From Pseudocoprococcus catus (GTDB lineage Bacteria; Bacillota; Clostridia; Lachnospirales; Lachnospiraceae), in the NCBI RefSeq assembly GCF_902381825.1, contig NZ_LR698973.1:1274248-1338247 (forward strand): a DNA stretch of 64,000 nt, read 5' to 3'. Within the stretch, counting starts at the first letter, position 1; each line of letters starts with the position of its first letter. Of the stretch, positions 35,165 to 43,618 are shown one piece after another. The notes beneath the pieces are model-generated. The model ran no database searches, had not been told where the DNA came from, and worked only from the letters and a program-made list of their open reading frames with translations. The translations under genes were made by a program, and so were the position numbers.

Positions 35165-35581
35165 ATGAAACAGAATGGAGCCGTTTATTTTTATAATTTG
35201 AATTCGGAAAGAGGGCGGAAGATCCGCATGTTGTGTCTGACACTGGGATTGAAGATCCGTGTTGTGGACCGGGCGCAGTACACAGAAGCCATCGGTGCGA
35301 TTGCCGGTGTGCCGGGATATTCCCTCAGCGGAGAGACTTATAAAGGCGAAGGCTTTGAAGATGAGATGCTGATCCTGAAGGGATTTACCGGCGGCATGCT
35401 GGATAGTTTTCTTCACGGCTTCAGAAAGATGAAGATTCAGCCGGTTGCGTTGAAGGCGGTTTTGACAGAGGCGAATTGCGGCTGGAATTCACTGGAACTT
35501 CATGATGAGCTTGTGAAAGAGCATGAGAGTATGCACAGTCAGACACCGTCCGAAGTGACAGACAATAAAGAGACAGAATAG
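35165..35581 (+). CDS. DUF3783 protein
   Basis: 138 residues. The family signature, a short segment near ALKAVLTEANCGWNSLELHDEL, is present at about residues 97-118, preceded by EMLILKGFTG. Function unknown; often found in Clostridia in this neighbourhood. The last 20 residues are a polar tail. GGAGTAAC precedes the ATG; the cytidylate-kinase-like gene starts 12 bases after the stop. Confidence 0.8.
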   Translation: MKQNGAVYFYNLNSERGRKIRMLCLTLGLKIRVVDRAQYTEAIGAIAGVPGYSLSGETYKGEGFEDEMLILKGFTGGMLDSFLHGFRKMKIQPVALKAVLTEANCGWNSLELHDELVKEHESMHSQTPSEVTDNKETE

Positions 35582-35592
35582 GGGGAGTTAAG

Positions 35593-36216
35593 ATGTCGGA
35601 TCATTTAATTATTGCTTTAAACAGAGAGTACGGCAGCGGCGGTAAGGAGATTGCCGAGAAGCTTGGCAAACGTCTTGGCATTAAGGTCTATGATGAAGAT
35701 ATTGCGGATCTTGCGGCAAGACGAAGCGGTATCAGGAAAGATTATTTCGAGAAAGTCGATGAGAAGCCGACAGACAGTTTTCTGTATATGCTGGCGATGA
35801 ATACTTTTACGATGAATACATCCATGAATCCTTTTGAGAATACTTTGTCCAGTGACAAATTGTTCAACAAGCAGGCAGAGGTTATTCAGGAGATCGCTGA
35901 CAAGGATGACTGCATTATTGTCGGGCGATGCGCAGGCTATATTTTGCGTGATGAACCGAAGTGTGTCAGGATCTACATCAGTGCAGACAAGGATTTCAGA
36001 ACGAAGCGCATCATGGCTTCGGATCATCTGGATGAGAAGGAAGCACAGAAGAAGATTCATTCCATGGACAAGAAGCGTGACAGCTATTTTGGTTATTATG
36101 CAGGACAGGATTGGAAGGCGTGCCATACATATGATCTGTCGATCAGCACCAGTGCCCTTGGCATTGACAAGGCAGTGGATCTGATCTGTCAGTACATTGA
36201 TATCAAGTTTAAGTAA
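35593..36216 (+). CDS. Cytidylate kinase-like P-loop kinase
   Basis: 207 residues. An N-terminal NREYGSGGKEIAEKLGKRLG (about 10-29) provides the P-loop, followed by VYDEDIADLAARRSG, IIVGRCAGYILRD and a lid region with DKKRDSYFGYYAGQDW. This is the 'cytidylate kinase-like family' (Cytidylate_kin2) common in Clostridia, distinct from housekeeping Cmk. The substrate is not established. GGGGGAG precedes the ATG. Third gene of the DUF1934-DUF3783-kinase cluster; the next gene, fba, has its own promoter. Confidence 0.88.
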   Translation: MSDHLIIALNREYGSGGKEIAEKLGKRLGIKVYDEDIADLAARRSGIRKDYFEKVDEKPTDSFLYMLAMNTFTMNTSMNPFENTLSSDKLFNKQAEVIQEIADKDDCIIVGRCAGYILRDEPKCVRIYISADKDFRTKRIMASDHLDEKEAQKKIHSMDKKRDSYFGYYAGQDWKACHTYDLSISTSALGIDKAVDLICQYIDIKFK

Positions 36217-36223
36217 ATTACCA

Positions 36224-36252
36224 TTTACTTTTTATGAAAAAAGGGCTATAAT
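36224..36252 (+). promoter_or_regulatory. Promoter of fba
   Basis: TTTACT (36224-36229), a 17-base spacer and perfect TATAAT (36247-36252). The predicted start of transcription is near 36259, immediately before an array of 10-base repeats. Confidence 0.68.
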
Positions 36253-36260
36253 AACATTGT

Positions 36261-36310
36261 CATGACCGATATTGACTGGTTGTGACCGACAATGATCGAT
36301 AATGATCGAC
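36261..36310 (+). repeat. Five 10-nt phased direct repeats (NNTGAYCGAY) in the fba leader
   Basis: Units begin at 36261, 36271, 36281, 36291 and 36301: caTGACCGAT, atTGACTGGT, tgTGACCGAC, aaTGATCGAT, aaTGATCGAC. The period is exactly 10 bases. The second unit is the most diverged. The array starts at the predicted transcription start and ends 22 bases before the start codon. Confidence 0.9.
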
Positions 36311-36332
36311 ACAATCTATGGAGGAATTTTTT

Positions 36333-37202
36333 ATGTTAGTATCAGCAAAGGAAATGCTTCAGAAAGCGAAAGCAGGTCATTATGCAGTAGGACAGTTCAA
36401 CATCAACAACCTTGAGTGGACAAAGTCTATTCTGCTGACAGCTCAGGAGATGGATTCACCGGTTATTCTCGGTGTGTCAGAAGGTGCAGGCAAGTACATG
36501 TGTGGATTTAAGACTGTATCCGCTATGGTGAAGGCAATGATCGAAGAACTGAACATTACAGTTCCGGTAGCTCTTCATCTTGATCATGGCACTTATGAAG
36601 GCTGCTATAAATGTATCGAAGCCGGTTTTTCATCTATCATGTTTGATGGTTCAAGCTACCCAATCGATGAGAATGTTGCCAAGACAAAGGAATTAGTCAA
36701 GATTTGTGCTGAAAAGGGTATGTCTCTGGAAGCAGAAGTAGGTTCCATCGGCGGCGAAGAAGACGGTGTTGTTGGTATGGGCGAATGCGCAGACCCTGAT
36801 GAGTGCAAGGCGATTGCAGATCTTGGTGTGGACATGCTGGCTGCAGGTATCGGCAATATCCATGGCAAGTATCCGGCTAACTGGCCTGGACTCAGCTTTG
36901 AGACACTGGCAGCTGTACAGGAGAAGACAGGTGAGATGCCTCTCGTTCTTCATGGCGGTACAGGTATTCCTGATGATATGATCAAGAAAGCTATCAATCT
37001 TGGCGTAGCAAAGATCAATGTTAACACAGAGTGCCAGCTTTCATTTGCTGCTGCTACAAGAAAATATATCGAAGAAGGCAAGGACCTTCAGGGCAAGGGT
37101 TACGATCCTCGTAAGCTGCTTGCGCCGGGTGCTGAAGCAATCAAAGCAACTGTCAGAGAGAAGATTGAATTATTCGGTTCTGCAGGCAAGGCATCTGAAT
37201 AA
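36333..37202 (+). CDS. fba: Class II fructose-1,6-bisphosphate aldolase
   Basis: 289 residues. Cleaves fructose-1,6-bisphosphate to DHAP and glyceraldehyde-3-phosphate, zinc-dependent. Signatures: YAVGQFNINNLEW, VALHLDHGTYEGC (metal histidine), SSIMFDGSSYPIDENV, EAEVGSIGGEEDG, GIGNIHGKY, LVLHGGTGIPDD and GVAKINVNTECQ. GGAGGAA lies nine bases before the ATG at 36333; a GTG/ATG further upstream (36318) lies in the Shine-Dalgarno itself. The leader carries the 10-base repeat array. A terminator follows 36 bases after the stop. Confidence 0.97.
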   Translation: MLVSAKEMLQKAKAGHYAVGQFNINNLEWTKSILLTAQEMDSPVILGVSEGAGKYMCGFKTVSAMVKAMIEELNITVPVALHLDHGTYEGCYKCIEAGFSSIMFDGSSYPIDENVAKTKELVKICAEKGMSLEAEVGSIGGEEDGVVGMGECADPDECKAIADLGVDMLAAGIGNIHGKYPANWPGLSFETLAAVQEKTGEMPLVLHGGTGIPDDMIKKAINLGVAKINVNTECQLSFAAATRKYIEEGKDLQGKGYDPRKLLAPGAEAIKATVREKIELFGSAGKASE

Positions 37203-37241
37203 AACAAATAATAAAGGCGGTTTAGAGGCATCGCAATAAAG

Positions 37242-37296
37242 AAATCCCAATCCATTATTCGGTACATGTGTGTCCGGATGATCGATTGGGATTTTT
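37242..37296 (+). terminator. Intrinsic terminator after fba
   Basis: AAATCCCAATC (37242-37252) pairs with GATTGGGATTT (37284-37294), with an inner CCGG-type pairing and a T run. Confidence 0.82.
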
Positions 37297-37366
37297 AGCT
37301 TTTCAGGATAATTTGAATGCCGCTTACATATGATGGATATGTATAGAGCGGGAAGTGACATTTGAA

Positions 37367-38254
37367 ATGAGACGTAAGGCAGGTCTTCTGTTTTTTATTT
37401 ACGCGAGCAACGAGCCAAAGTCCGTGCTTGCACGAGACCTAGGCGACCGCCGCGATAACTTGAGAAACTCGTGGAGCGTGTTCCTCATAGTTGTATTGAC
37501 AGCAACAGTGATCATAACATGTGCGGGCTGTTTGGGCGGACAGCAAAAATACAATGGTCATTCAGTTTTAGGCGGATTTTCAAAAGTGTCTCAAAAAGCA
37601 TTTTCAAAAGTTCTTTTTCATCCGGATTTACAGAAAAAACCAATGATCGCCCTGACTTTTGATGACGGACCAAAAGCCGGAGTGACAGATTGGCTTCTGG
37701 ATGAATTGGAGAAACGAAATGTGAAAGTGACATTTTTTCTCATCGGCAGTCAGGCAGATCTTCCGGAAAACAGGGAGACTATCCGGCGGATGGCAGAAGA
37801 CGGACATCAGATCGGGTGTCATACCTATCACCATGTGCAGATGACGACATTGTCTGAAAATCAGCAGAAACAGGAAATCCTGCAGTGGTATCAGGCTGTT
37901 TCGAGCATTATCGGAGATTTCAGTTATGCAGTCCGTCCGCCCTATGGCTGTGTCAATAATGCTGTCTGCAGAAGTCTGAATGTGCCGGTGATCCTGTGGT
38001 CGGTGGATACCGAGGACTGGACGGGAAAAAGTGCCGGTGAGATCGCTGATTATGTGATTTCCGAAGCAAAGGACGGCGACATTATCCTGCTGCATGATAT
38101 CTTTGAAGAAAGTGTTCAGGGGGCGGTGATGGCGCTTGACGATTTAATGCGCAGAGGCTATACTTTTGTTACAGTGAATGATTTGCTGGCTGACAGGGGC
38201 ATTGCCATTCAGAGCGGAAAGGTCTATCGTCAGGCGGCACAAGGAGGAAAATGA
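37367..38254 (+). CDS. Polysaccharide deacetylase (NodB homology domain), membrane-anchored or secreted
   Basis: About 295 residues from the ATG at 37367 (GTG at 37355 is possible; neither has ideal Shine-Dalgarno spacing). The NodB motifs are complete: TFDDGPK with the catalytic Asp and metal Asp, HTYHH (metal histidines), RPPYG, VDTEDW and LLHDI. It would deacetylate peptidoglycan or another cell-wall glycan outside the membrane. A hydrophobic helix ([17 protein letters not shown]) forms a signal anchor, perhaps lipid-modified though the lipobox is poor. The codons before that helix (about 37402-37475) are GC-rich, arginine-rich and highly structured, unlike the rest of the gene. The stop overlaps the nfo start. 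Confidence 0.88.
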   Translation: MRRKAGLLFFIYASNEPKSVLARDLGDRRDNLRNSWSVFLIVVLTATVIITCAGCLGGQQKYNGHSVLGGFSKVSQKAFSKVLFHPDLQKKPMIALTFDDGPKAGVTDWLLDELEKRNVKVTFFLIGSQADLPENRETIRRMAEDGHQIGCHTYHHVQMTTLSENQQKQEILQWYQAVSSIIGDFSYAVRPPYGCVNNAVCRSLNVPVILWSVDTEDWTGKSAGEIADYVISEAKDGDIILLHDIFEESVQGAVMALDDLMRRGYTFVTVNDLLADRGIAIQSGKVYRQAAQGGK

Positions 38255-39156
38255 TGAAGATTGGTTCACATGTGGGAATGAGCGGCAAGGAGATGTTTCT
38301 TGGTTCTGTGAAGGAGGCATTGTCTTACGGGGCGGATACATTGATGGTTTATACAGGTGCACCGCAGAATACAAGGCGCAAAGCAATAGAGGAACTCCGG
38401 GTGGAGGAGGGATGGAATCTGATGAAAGAGAAGGGAATGGATGAGATTGTCATCCATGCACCGTATATTATCAATCTGGCCAATACAGTGAAGCCGGAGA
38501 CCTATGAACTGGCGGTAGAGTTTCTTGCCAAAGAGATTGAGCGGACGGCTGCCATGGGGAGCAAGGTACTGATCCTGCATCCCGGGGCTCATGTGGGGGC
38601 CGGTGAGGAAGCAGGCATCAGGCGGATCATTGAAGGACTGAATACCGTGCTGACGGCCGATACGCCGGTGAATATTGCGCTGGAGACCATGGCGGGAAAG
38701 GGCAGTGAGATTGGAAGGAATTTTGAAGAACTGGCAGCCATTTATGAAGGTGTTCGATACAATGATAAGTTAAGAGTATGTTTCGATACCTGTCATGTTC
38801 ATGATGCTGGCTATGATATTGTGCATGATTTTTCAGGTGTGATGACGCAGTTTGACAAGGTAATCGGACAGGATCAGATTGCTGTTTTTCATGTCAATGA
38901 CAGCAAGAATCCATGCGGCGCCCATAAGGACCGTCATGAGAATTTTGGTTTCGGAGAGATTGGTTTTGAGGCACTGATGCAGGTAGTGAACTGTCCGGAT
39001 TTTGAGCAGATACCGAAGATACTGGAGACACCGTATATTCCGGATGCTGAGAACAAGAAGAAAAGTTACGCACCGTATAAGTTTGAAATCGAGATGATTC
39101 GAAAGGGACTCTTTGATGCACAGCTCAAAGAGAAAATCCTTCAGGCAGCGAAGTAG
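38254..39156 (+). CDS. nfo: Endonuclease IV (AP endonuclease)
   Basis: 300 residues, full length for Nfo. Cuts DNA 5' to abasic sites in base excision repair, using a trinuclear zinc site. Signatures: [59 protein letters not shown] and [27 protein letters not shown]. Two tandem ATGs occur; GGAGG is better spaced for 38254, which overlaps the deacetylase TGA by one base. The operon continues into cca. Confidence 0.96.
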   Translation: MKIGSHVGMSGKEMFLGSVKEALSYGADTLMVYTGAPQNTRRKAIEELRVEEGWNLMKEKGMDEIVIHAPYIINLANTVKPETYELAVEFLAKEIERTAAMGSKVLILHPGAHVGAGEEAGIRRIIEGLNTVLTADTPVNIALETMAGKGSEIGRNFEELAAIYEGVRYNDKLRVCFDTCHVHDAGYDIVHDFSGVMTQFDKVIGQDQIAVFHVNDSKNPCGAHKDRHENFGFGEIGFEALMQVVNCPDFEQIPKILETPYIPDAENKKKSYAPYKFEIEMIRKGLFDAQLKEKILQAAK

Positions 39157-39197
39157 GAAGGCAAATGTTAGATGCATCAGATGAGGGAGAGAATTTT

Positions 39198-40577
39198 ATG
39201 GAGAGATTATCGATGAGAATTCCTGAGAATGCCGCAGTAATTTTAAAGGGATTATCTGAGGCGGGATATGAAGCCTATGTGGTAGGAGGCTGCGTAAGGG
39301 ACAGCCTGCTTGGTCGTGAACCGAAAGATTGGGATATTACCACATCCGCAAGACCGGAACAGGTAAAGGCCGTATTTGCGCATACCATTGATACAGGAAT
39401 TGAGCATGGTACAGTGACAGTGATGATAGGCAAAGAAGGTTATGAAGTTACGACGTACCGTATTGACGGAGAGTATGAGGACAGCCGTCATCCGAAAGAA
39501 GTCCAGTTTACCAGTCAGCTTTTAGAGGATTTAAAGCGTCGCGATTTTACGATTAATGCCATGGCGTACAATCCGGATAGAGGAATTGTGGATGCCTTTG
39601 ATGGTATCGGCGATTTGGAACGAAAGATCATCCGCTGTGTCGGTGTGCCTCAGGAACGCTTTGATGAGGATGCATTGCGTATCATGCGTGCAGTGCGCTT
39701 CTCTGCACAGCTTGGTTTTGAAATTGATGGACCGACAAAAGAAGCGATTAAAGAGAAGGTACAGCAGCTTGAGAATATCAGCGCGGAGCGTATACAGATG
39801 GAACTGGTGAAGATTCTTGTGTCGGACCATCCCGAATACATGCGCCTGGCCTGTGATCTTGGCATTACAGCGGTTGTTCTGCCGGAATATGACAGAATCA
39901 GGGGTGTCAGTCAGCATACGCCGAACCATATCTATGATGTGGAAGAACATACCCTTCGGGCGATGATGAATATTGTGCCGGACAAGGTTCTGCGTTTGAC
40001 CATGCTGATGCATGATTTTGGCAAGCCGGATGTGAAAAAGGTGGTTGAAGGCGGTCGTGAGATTTTTTATAAGCATCCGGAGGTTAGTGCCGCCTATGCA
40101 GAGAAAATCATGCGCAGACTTAAATTCGACAACGATACCCGGACAAAAGTTGTACGACTTGTCAAGTGGCACGGCTTGAAATATGATGCTTCCGAAGTTA
40201 GTGTCAGAAGAGCACTAAACAGAGTCGGACAGGATATCTTTGAGGATTTCATCAAAGTCCAGCATGCAGATATTGAGGCAAAGAATCCGGCAGTTATTCC
40301 GGGCAAACTGGCTTTACTGGCGGAGAAGGAGAAAACATATCACAAAGTGATCGCGGAAGGACAGTGCTTTACCGTGCGTCAGTTAGCCATCGGCGGATTG
40401 GACCTGATCAGGGCCGGCATCGAACCGGGACCGTTGCTTGGAGCAGTACTGGACAAACTGACAGAGGCTGTCATCGATGACCAGAGGATGAACAACAAAG
40501 AAAAGCTGTTGGAATTGGCCGAAAAGCTTAAAGACGATCCGGTCGTATTTATTCCAAAAGAGGATTTCTTTATGTAA
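39198..40577 (+). CDS. cca: CCA tRNA nucleotidyltransferase
   Basis: 459 residues. Adds or repairs the 3' CCA of tRNAs. N-terminal class II head: YVVGGCVRDSLLGREPKDWDITTSA (about 23-47) with the catalytic DxD; RDFTINAMAY; the neck with EDALRIMRAVRFSAQLGFEI. A C-terminal HD domain (LMLMHDFGKP, HPEVSAAYAEKIMRRLKF) suggests additional phosphohydrolase activity. An ATG at 39165 is in frame but GAGGGAGAG lies just before 39198. A perfect-stem terminator follows. Confidence 0.95.
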   Translation: MERLSMRIPENAAVILKGLSEAGYEAYVVGGCVRDSLLGREPKDWDITTSARPEQVKAVFAHTIDTGIEHGTVTVMIGKEGYEVTTYRIDGEYEDSRHPKEVQFTSQLLEDLKRRDFTINAMAYNPDRGIVDAFDGIGDLERKIIRCVGVPQERFDEDALRIMRAVRFSAQLGFEIDGPTKEAIKEKVQQLENISAERIQMELVKILVSDHPEYMRLACDLGITAVVLPEYDRIRGVSQHTPNHIYDVEEHTLRAMMNIVPDKVLRLTMLMHDFGKPDVKKVVEGGREIFYKHPEVSAAYAEKIMRRLKFDNDTRTKVVRLVKWHGLKYDASEVSVRRALNRVGQDIFEDFIKVQHADIEAKNPAVIPGKLALLAEKEKTYHKVIAEGQCFTVRQLAIGGLDLIRAGIEPGPLLGAVLDKLTEAVIDDQRMNNKEKLLELAEKLKDDPVVFIPKEDFFM

Positions 40578-40625
40578 AAATGCGCGCGGTTCAGAGGTAT
40601 TGAGTTGCGAAGCGTCTGACATAGA

Positions 40626-40661
40626 AAACTGTCGGATTTCGAAAAATCCGACAGTTTTTTT
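40626..40661. terminator. Bidirectional terminator between cca and the membrane-protein gene
   Basis: A perfect 14-bp stem, AAACTGTCGGATTT with its complement, closes a CGAA loop (40640-40643). T runs follow on plus (TTTTTTT); on minus TTTT also follows. Confidence 0.92.
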
Positions 40662-41139
40662 ATTCGGCTTTGCTGAATTTACCTTTGACTTTCTGCCAGA
40701 AAGTCTTCTTCGGTGGTGTTACCAGTGCAGGGCCTCTTAAGCTCTTCACACTGAGAATGTAGATACCGCCGACCATGGCTCTGATCTCCTGTTTCACAGG
40801 AATCATATCAAAAACCTTCTCATCACACATGAATGTCATGATACGCGGACCGACCTTAGCTTTAACAATCGGGACCTTGGAACGGCGCATCATCTTCGGT
40901 ACGTTGTCGATGACAACCTTCGGAAGATTGGCCTCACTGATCTTCATGCGCTTTTTATCAATAACCAGTAATGTCATTGGCTGGGCAGCGTCCTGAAGCT
41001 GCTGCTGGGCATCTGCTGATTTCTTCTGCTGCTTGTTTCCCCATACACCAACAATTACAAGTGCGATAATCAGAATGGCAAGAATAACCAGAGTGACGAT
41101 CCATGCGGTGCCAAGGGCTGCAATAGGTGCTATTGTCAC
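40660..41139 (-). CDS. Small membrane-anchored protein of unknown function
   Basis: 159 residues. One N-terminal membrane helix (TAWIVTLVILAILIIALVIVGVW, about 11-33), then a short Gln-rich linker and a soluble domain with many Lys/Arg (KVVIDNVPKMMRRSKVPIVKAKVGPRIMTFMCDEKVF), ending in a basic tail. I recognise no named family. The start is GTG at 41139, seven bases after AAAGGAGG; the longer frame from 41190 lacks a Shine-Dalgarno. It probably forms a transcription unit downstream of plsC, 100 bases away. Confidence 0.75.
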   Translation of the reverse strand: MTIAPIAALGTAWIVTLVILAILIIALVIVGVWGNKQQKKSADAQQQLQDAAQPMTLLVIDKKRMKISEANLPKVVIDNVPKMMRRSKVPIVKAKVGPRIMTFMCDEKVFDMIPVKQEIRAMVGGIYILSVKSLRGPALVTPPKKTFWQKVKGKFSKAE

Positions 41140-41238
41140 GTTACTTCCTCCTTTAATACATTTCAAATCAATCGAATTTAAGTGTAGCATTTTTTCGCCA
41201 AAAAAGAAATAGTTTTTTGAGAAAAAAATAAGTTATTG

Positions 41239-41979
41239 TCAGGATTCGACATTGGCAAGGCTGTTTTCTTTCAGCATACCGCCGATGATGCCCTGAACCT
41301 GACTGCCGATATGTCGGCGTTCCTCCTTCGGCATGGCATTGAGATCGATCGGGTCACCGAATTCAATGATAACAGTGGAAGCCTTGATAAAAGGAATATG
41401 GTTCTCAAAAACATTTTCCGTATTGGTAATGGCTACCGGGATGATCAGACAGCCGGATTTCTCGGCAATCTTGAAGCTGCCTTCCTTAAATTCCAGCATG
41501 TCATCCCCCGGGGTACGTGTACCTTCCGGGAAAATGCAGACGGAACAGCCGCCTTTGACGGTGGCAATACAGTTGAGGATCGTCTTTAATCCTTCTTTGA
41601 TATTCTCGCGGTCAAGGAACTGACAGTTCATATAGCGCATCCAGCGTCGGATAAAAGGAATCCGTTCCAGCTCTTTCTTGGCAACAAAACCGGTGGTATT
41701 GTTGGTCAGGGGGTACAATGTTACGATATCGAAATAGCTTCGATGATTGGAAACATAGAGGACCGCCTGATCCTTTGGGACTTTTTCCTGGCCTTTAACA
41801 ATCAGATGAATACCGGAGAGCCAGATAATGATCTTCAGTGCCGTTGTGACAATGACAAAAGAACTGCGTTCTTTCTTATGGATGTCGAAATGTCCGATGA
41901 TGGCTTCAATCAGGTACAGCGGGATGCTGATAATGAAGAAGCAGAGCAGGAACAAAAGGACAAGGATTGTACGAATCAT
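41239..41979 (-). CDS. plsC: 1-acyl-sn-glycerol-3-phosphate acyltransferase
   Basis: 246 residues. N-terminal membrane helix, then the acyltransferase motifs SNHRSYFD (H-x4-D), FPEGTRTPG and a PVAITNTE segment. It acylates lysophosphatidic acid to phosphatidic acid at the membrane. Its ATG overlaps the malQ stop by four bases, an unexpected pairing of phospholipid and glucan metabolism, presumably only transcriptional. A lysophospholipid specificity other than LPA cannot be excluded. Confidence 0.92.
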   Translation of the reverse strand: MIRTILVLLFLLCFFIISIPLYLIEAIIGHFDIHKKERSSFVIVTTALKIIIWLSGIHLIVKGQEKVPKDQAVLYVSNHRSYFDIVTLYPLTNNTTGFVAKKELERIPFIRRWMRYMNCQFLDRENIKEGLKTILNCIATVKGGCSVCIFPEGTRTPGDDMLEFKEGSFKIAEKSGCLIIPVAITNTENVFENHIPFIKASTVIIEFGDPIDLNAMPKEERRHIGSQVQGIIGGMLKENSLANVES

Positions 41980-43517
41980 GCGTGGACCTCCATACGTGCG
42001 CGGTCACGGCCGTAAACTTCGCTGATGGTCTTCAGTGCTTCTGCCAGTTCCGGTGAGAGTCTGTCTGCTGTGTAGCGCCATGCCCAGTTGCCTGCAGCAG
42101 CACCCGGTGTATTCATACGGCAGTCGCTTCCGAAACCGAAGAGATCCTGGAGTGGGAAGATCGCGTAGCGTGCAGTGGAGCCAAGGGCTGTGCGGATGAA
42201 ATCCCAGTGGATGTTGCTGCCGTCACAGTTCATATAGCGGCGGACCTTGTCACGGTATTTCTCATCCAGTTCAAGATACCAACCAACCGTTGTATCATTG
42301 TCATGGGTACCTGTGTAGCAGATGCAGTTTTCAGGGTAGAGATAAGGCAGAAAATCGCTTTCTGCGGTGTCATTGAAGGCAAACTGAAGCACCTTCATAC
42401 CCGGGAAATGGAAGGTATCACGGAGCTTTTCAACCTGCGGGGTGATCACACCGAGATCTTCTGCAAAAATCGGCAGGTCTTTGCCGAGTTCCTTCTCAAT
42501 TGCACGGAAAAGAGAAGCTCCCGGGCCCTTGATCCATTTGCCGTTGATAGCTGTTTCATCGCCGTACGGTACGGACCAGTAAGCTTCAAAACCACGGAAA
42601 TGATCAATACGCAGATAGTCTACAAGCTGCAGCTGCTGACGGATACGGGAGATCCACCATGCATATCCGGTTTTCTTGTGTTCTGTCCAATTGTAGAGCG
42701 GATTGCCCCACAGCTGACCGGTTTTTGAAAAATAATCCGGCGGTACACCGGCAACGGCTGTCGGGAAGCCTTTGCTGTCAAGCTTGAACAGAGGCTGGTT
42801 CGCCCAGACATCGGCACTGTCCGGTGAAACAAAGATTGGAATATCACCGATGACAGAGATCCCCTTCTTGTTGGCATAAAGTTTCAGTTCATGCCACTGT
42901 TTGAAGAAAATAAACTGAATAAACTGATAGTAAGTGATGCTGTCGGCCAGTTCGGTCAGTGCGGCCTTTCGGGTTCTGGTATCCAGAACCTGATACTGAG
43001 GCGACCATTCATGCCAGGAACGGCCCTGATGCAGATCTTTGAGAGACATAAACAGAGCATAGTCTTCCAGCCAATCCCTCTCGGTTCGGCAGAAGTGGTT
43101 GAAAGCTTTATGCAGGGCTTTGTCCTCCGACGCAGTAAAATGTGCACAGGCTTTGCGGAGCAGAGCAGTCTTATAAGTGATCACATTGCCGTATTCAACA
43201 GAATAATCGTTGAAATCCGGTACATCGGCCAGGTCATCCTTCTCAAGAAGACCGTCCTTCAGCAGCAGATCCGGGCTGATGAGCAGCGGTTGACCGGCAA
43301 AGGCTGAAAAAGCCTGATAGGGTGAATCGCCGAAACCTGTCGGACCAAGGGGCAGACACTGCCAGAGGGTCTGTCCGGCGTCATATAAAAAGTCGATAAA
43401 AGCATAGGCACCATCACCGAGATCACCGATTCCATAAGGGCTCGGGAAAGAAGTCGGGTGAACAAGGATACCGCAGTAGCGTGGACGCGGTGTTTTTTTT
43501 ATTTCCTGAACATTCAT
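41976..43517 (-). CDS. malQ: 4-alpha-glucanotransferase
   Basis: 513 residues, full-length family GH77. Transfers maltodextrin segments between glucans (disproportionating enzyme). Motifs: LVHPTSFPSPYGIGDLG, LWQCLPLGPTGFGDSPYQ, GDIPIFVSPDSADVW, VDYLRIDHFRGFEAYW (nucleophile Asp), FAEDLGVITPQVE (acid/base Glu) and YTGTHDNDTTVGW. GGAGGT precedes the ATG. It is divergently arranged from the proline-rich protein gene, with about 100 bases between. Confidence 0.96.
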   Translation of the reverse strand: MNVQEIKKTPRPRYCGILVHPTSFPSPYGIGDLGDGAYAFIDFLYDAGQTLWQCLPLGPTGFGDSPYQAFSAFAGQPLLISPDLLLKDGLLEKDDLADVPDFNDYSVEYGNVITYKTALLRKACAHFTASEDKALHKAFNHFCRTERDWLEDYALFMSLKDLHQGRSWHEWSPQYQVLDTRTRKAALTELADSITYYQFIQFIFFKQWHELKLYANKKGISVIGDIPIFVSPDSADVWANQPLFKLDSKGFPTAVAGVPPDYFSKTGQLWGNPLYNWTEHKKTGYAWWISRIRQQLQLVDYLRIDHFRGFEAYWSVPYGDETAINGKWIKGPGASLFRAIEKELGKDLPIFAEDLGVITPQVEKLRDTFHFPGMKVLQFAFNDTAESDFLPYLYPENCICYTGTHDNDTTVGWYLELDEKYRDKVRRYMNCDGSNIHWDFIRTALGSTARYAIFPLQDLFGFGSDCRMNTPGAAAGNWAWRYTADRLSPELAEALKTISEVYGRDRARMEVHA

Positions 43518-43618
43518 TCTATATTACCTCCAAATTCAAATTCCTGCACCTATTATACACGATAAACGAATAAATGCATAGTCTATAATCAGAAGCCTAT
43601 CAGCAGGGGGAAAAACAG

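Noticed and set aside
36261-36310. Short direct repeats as a CRISPR array
   Set aside because: Period is 10 bases with no spacers and no cas genes nearby; the array is better read as leader or operator repeats.
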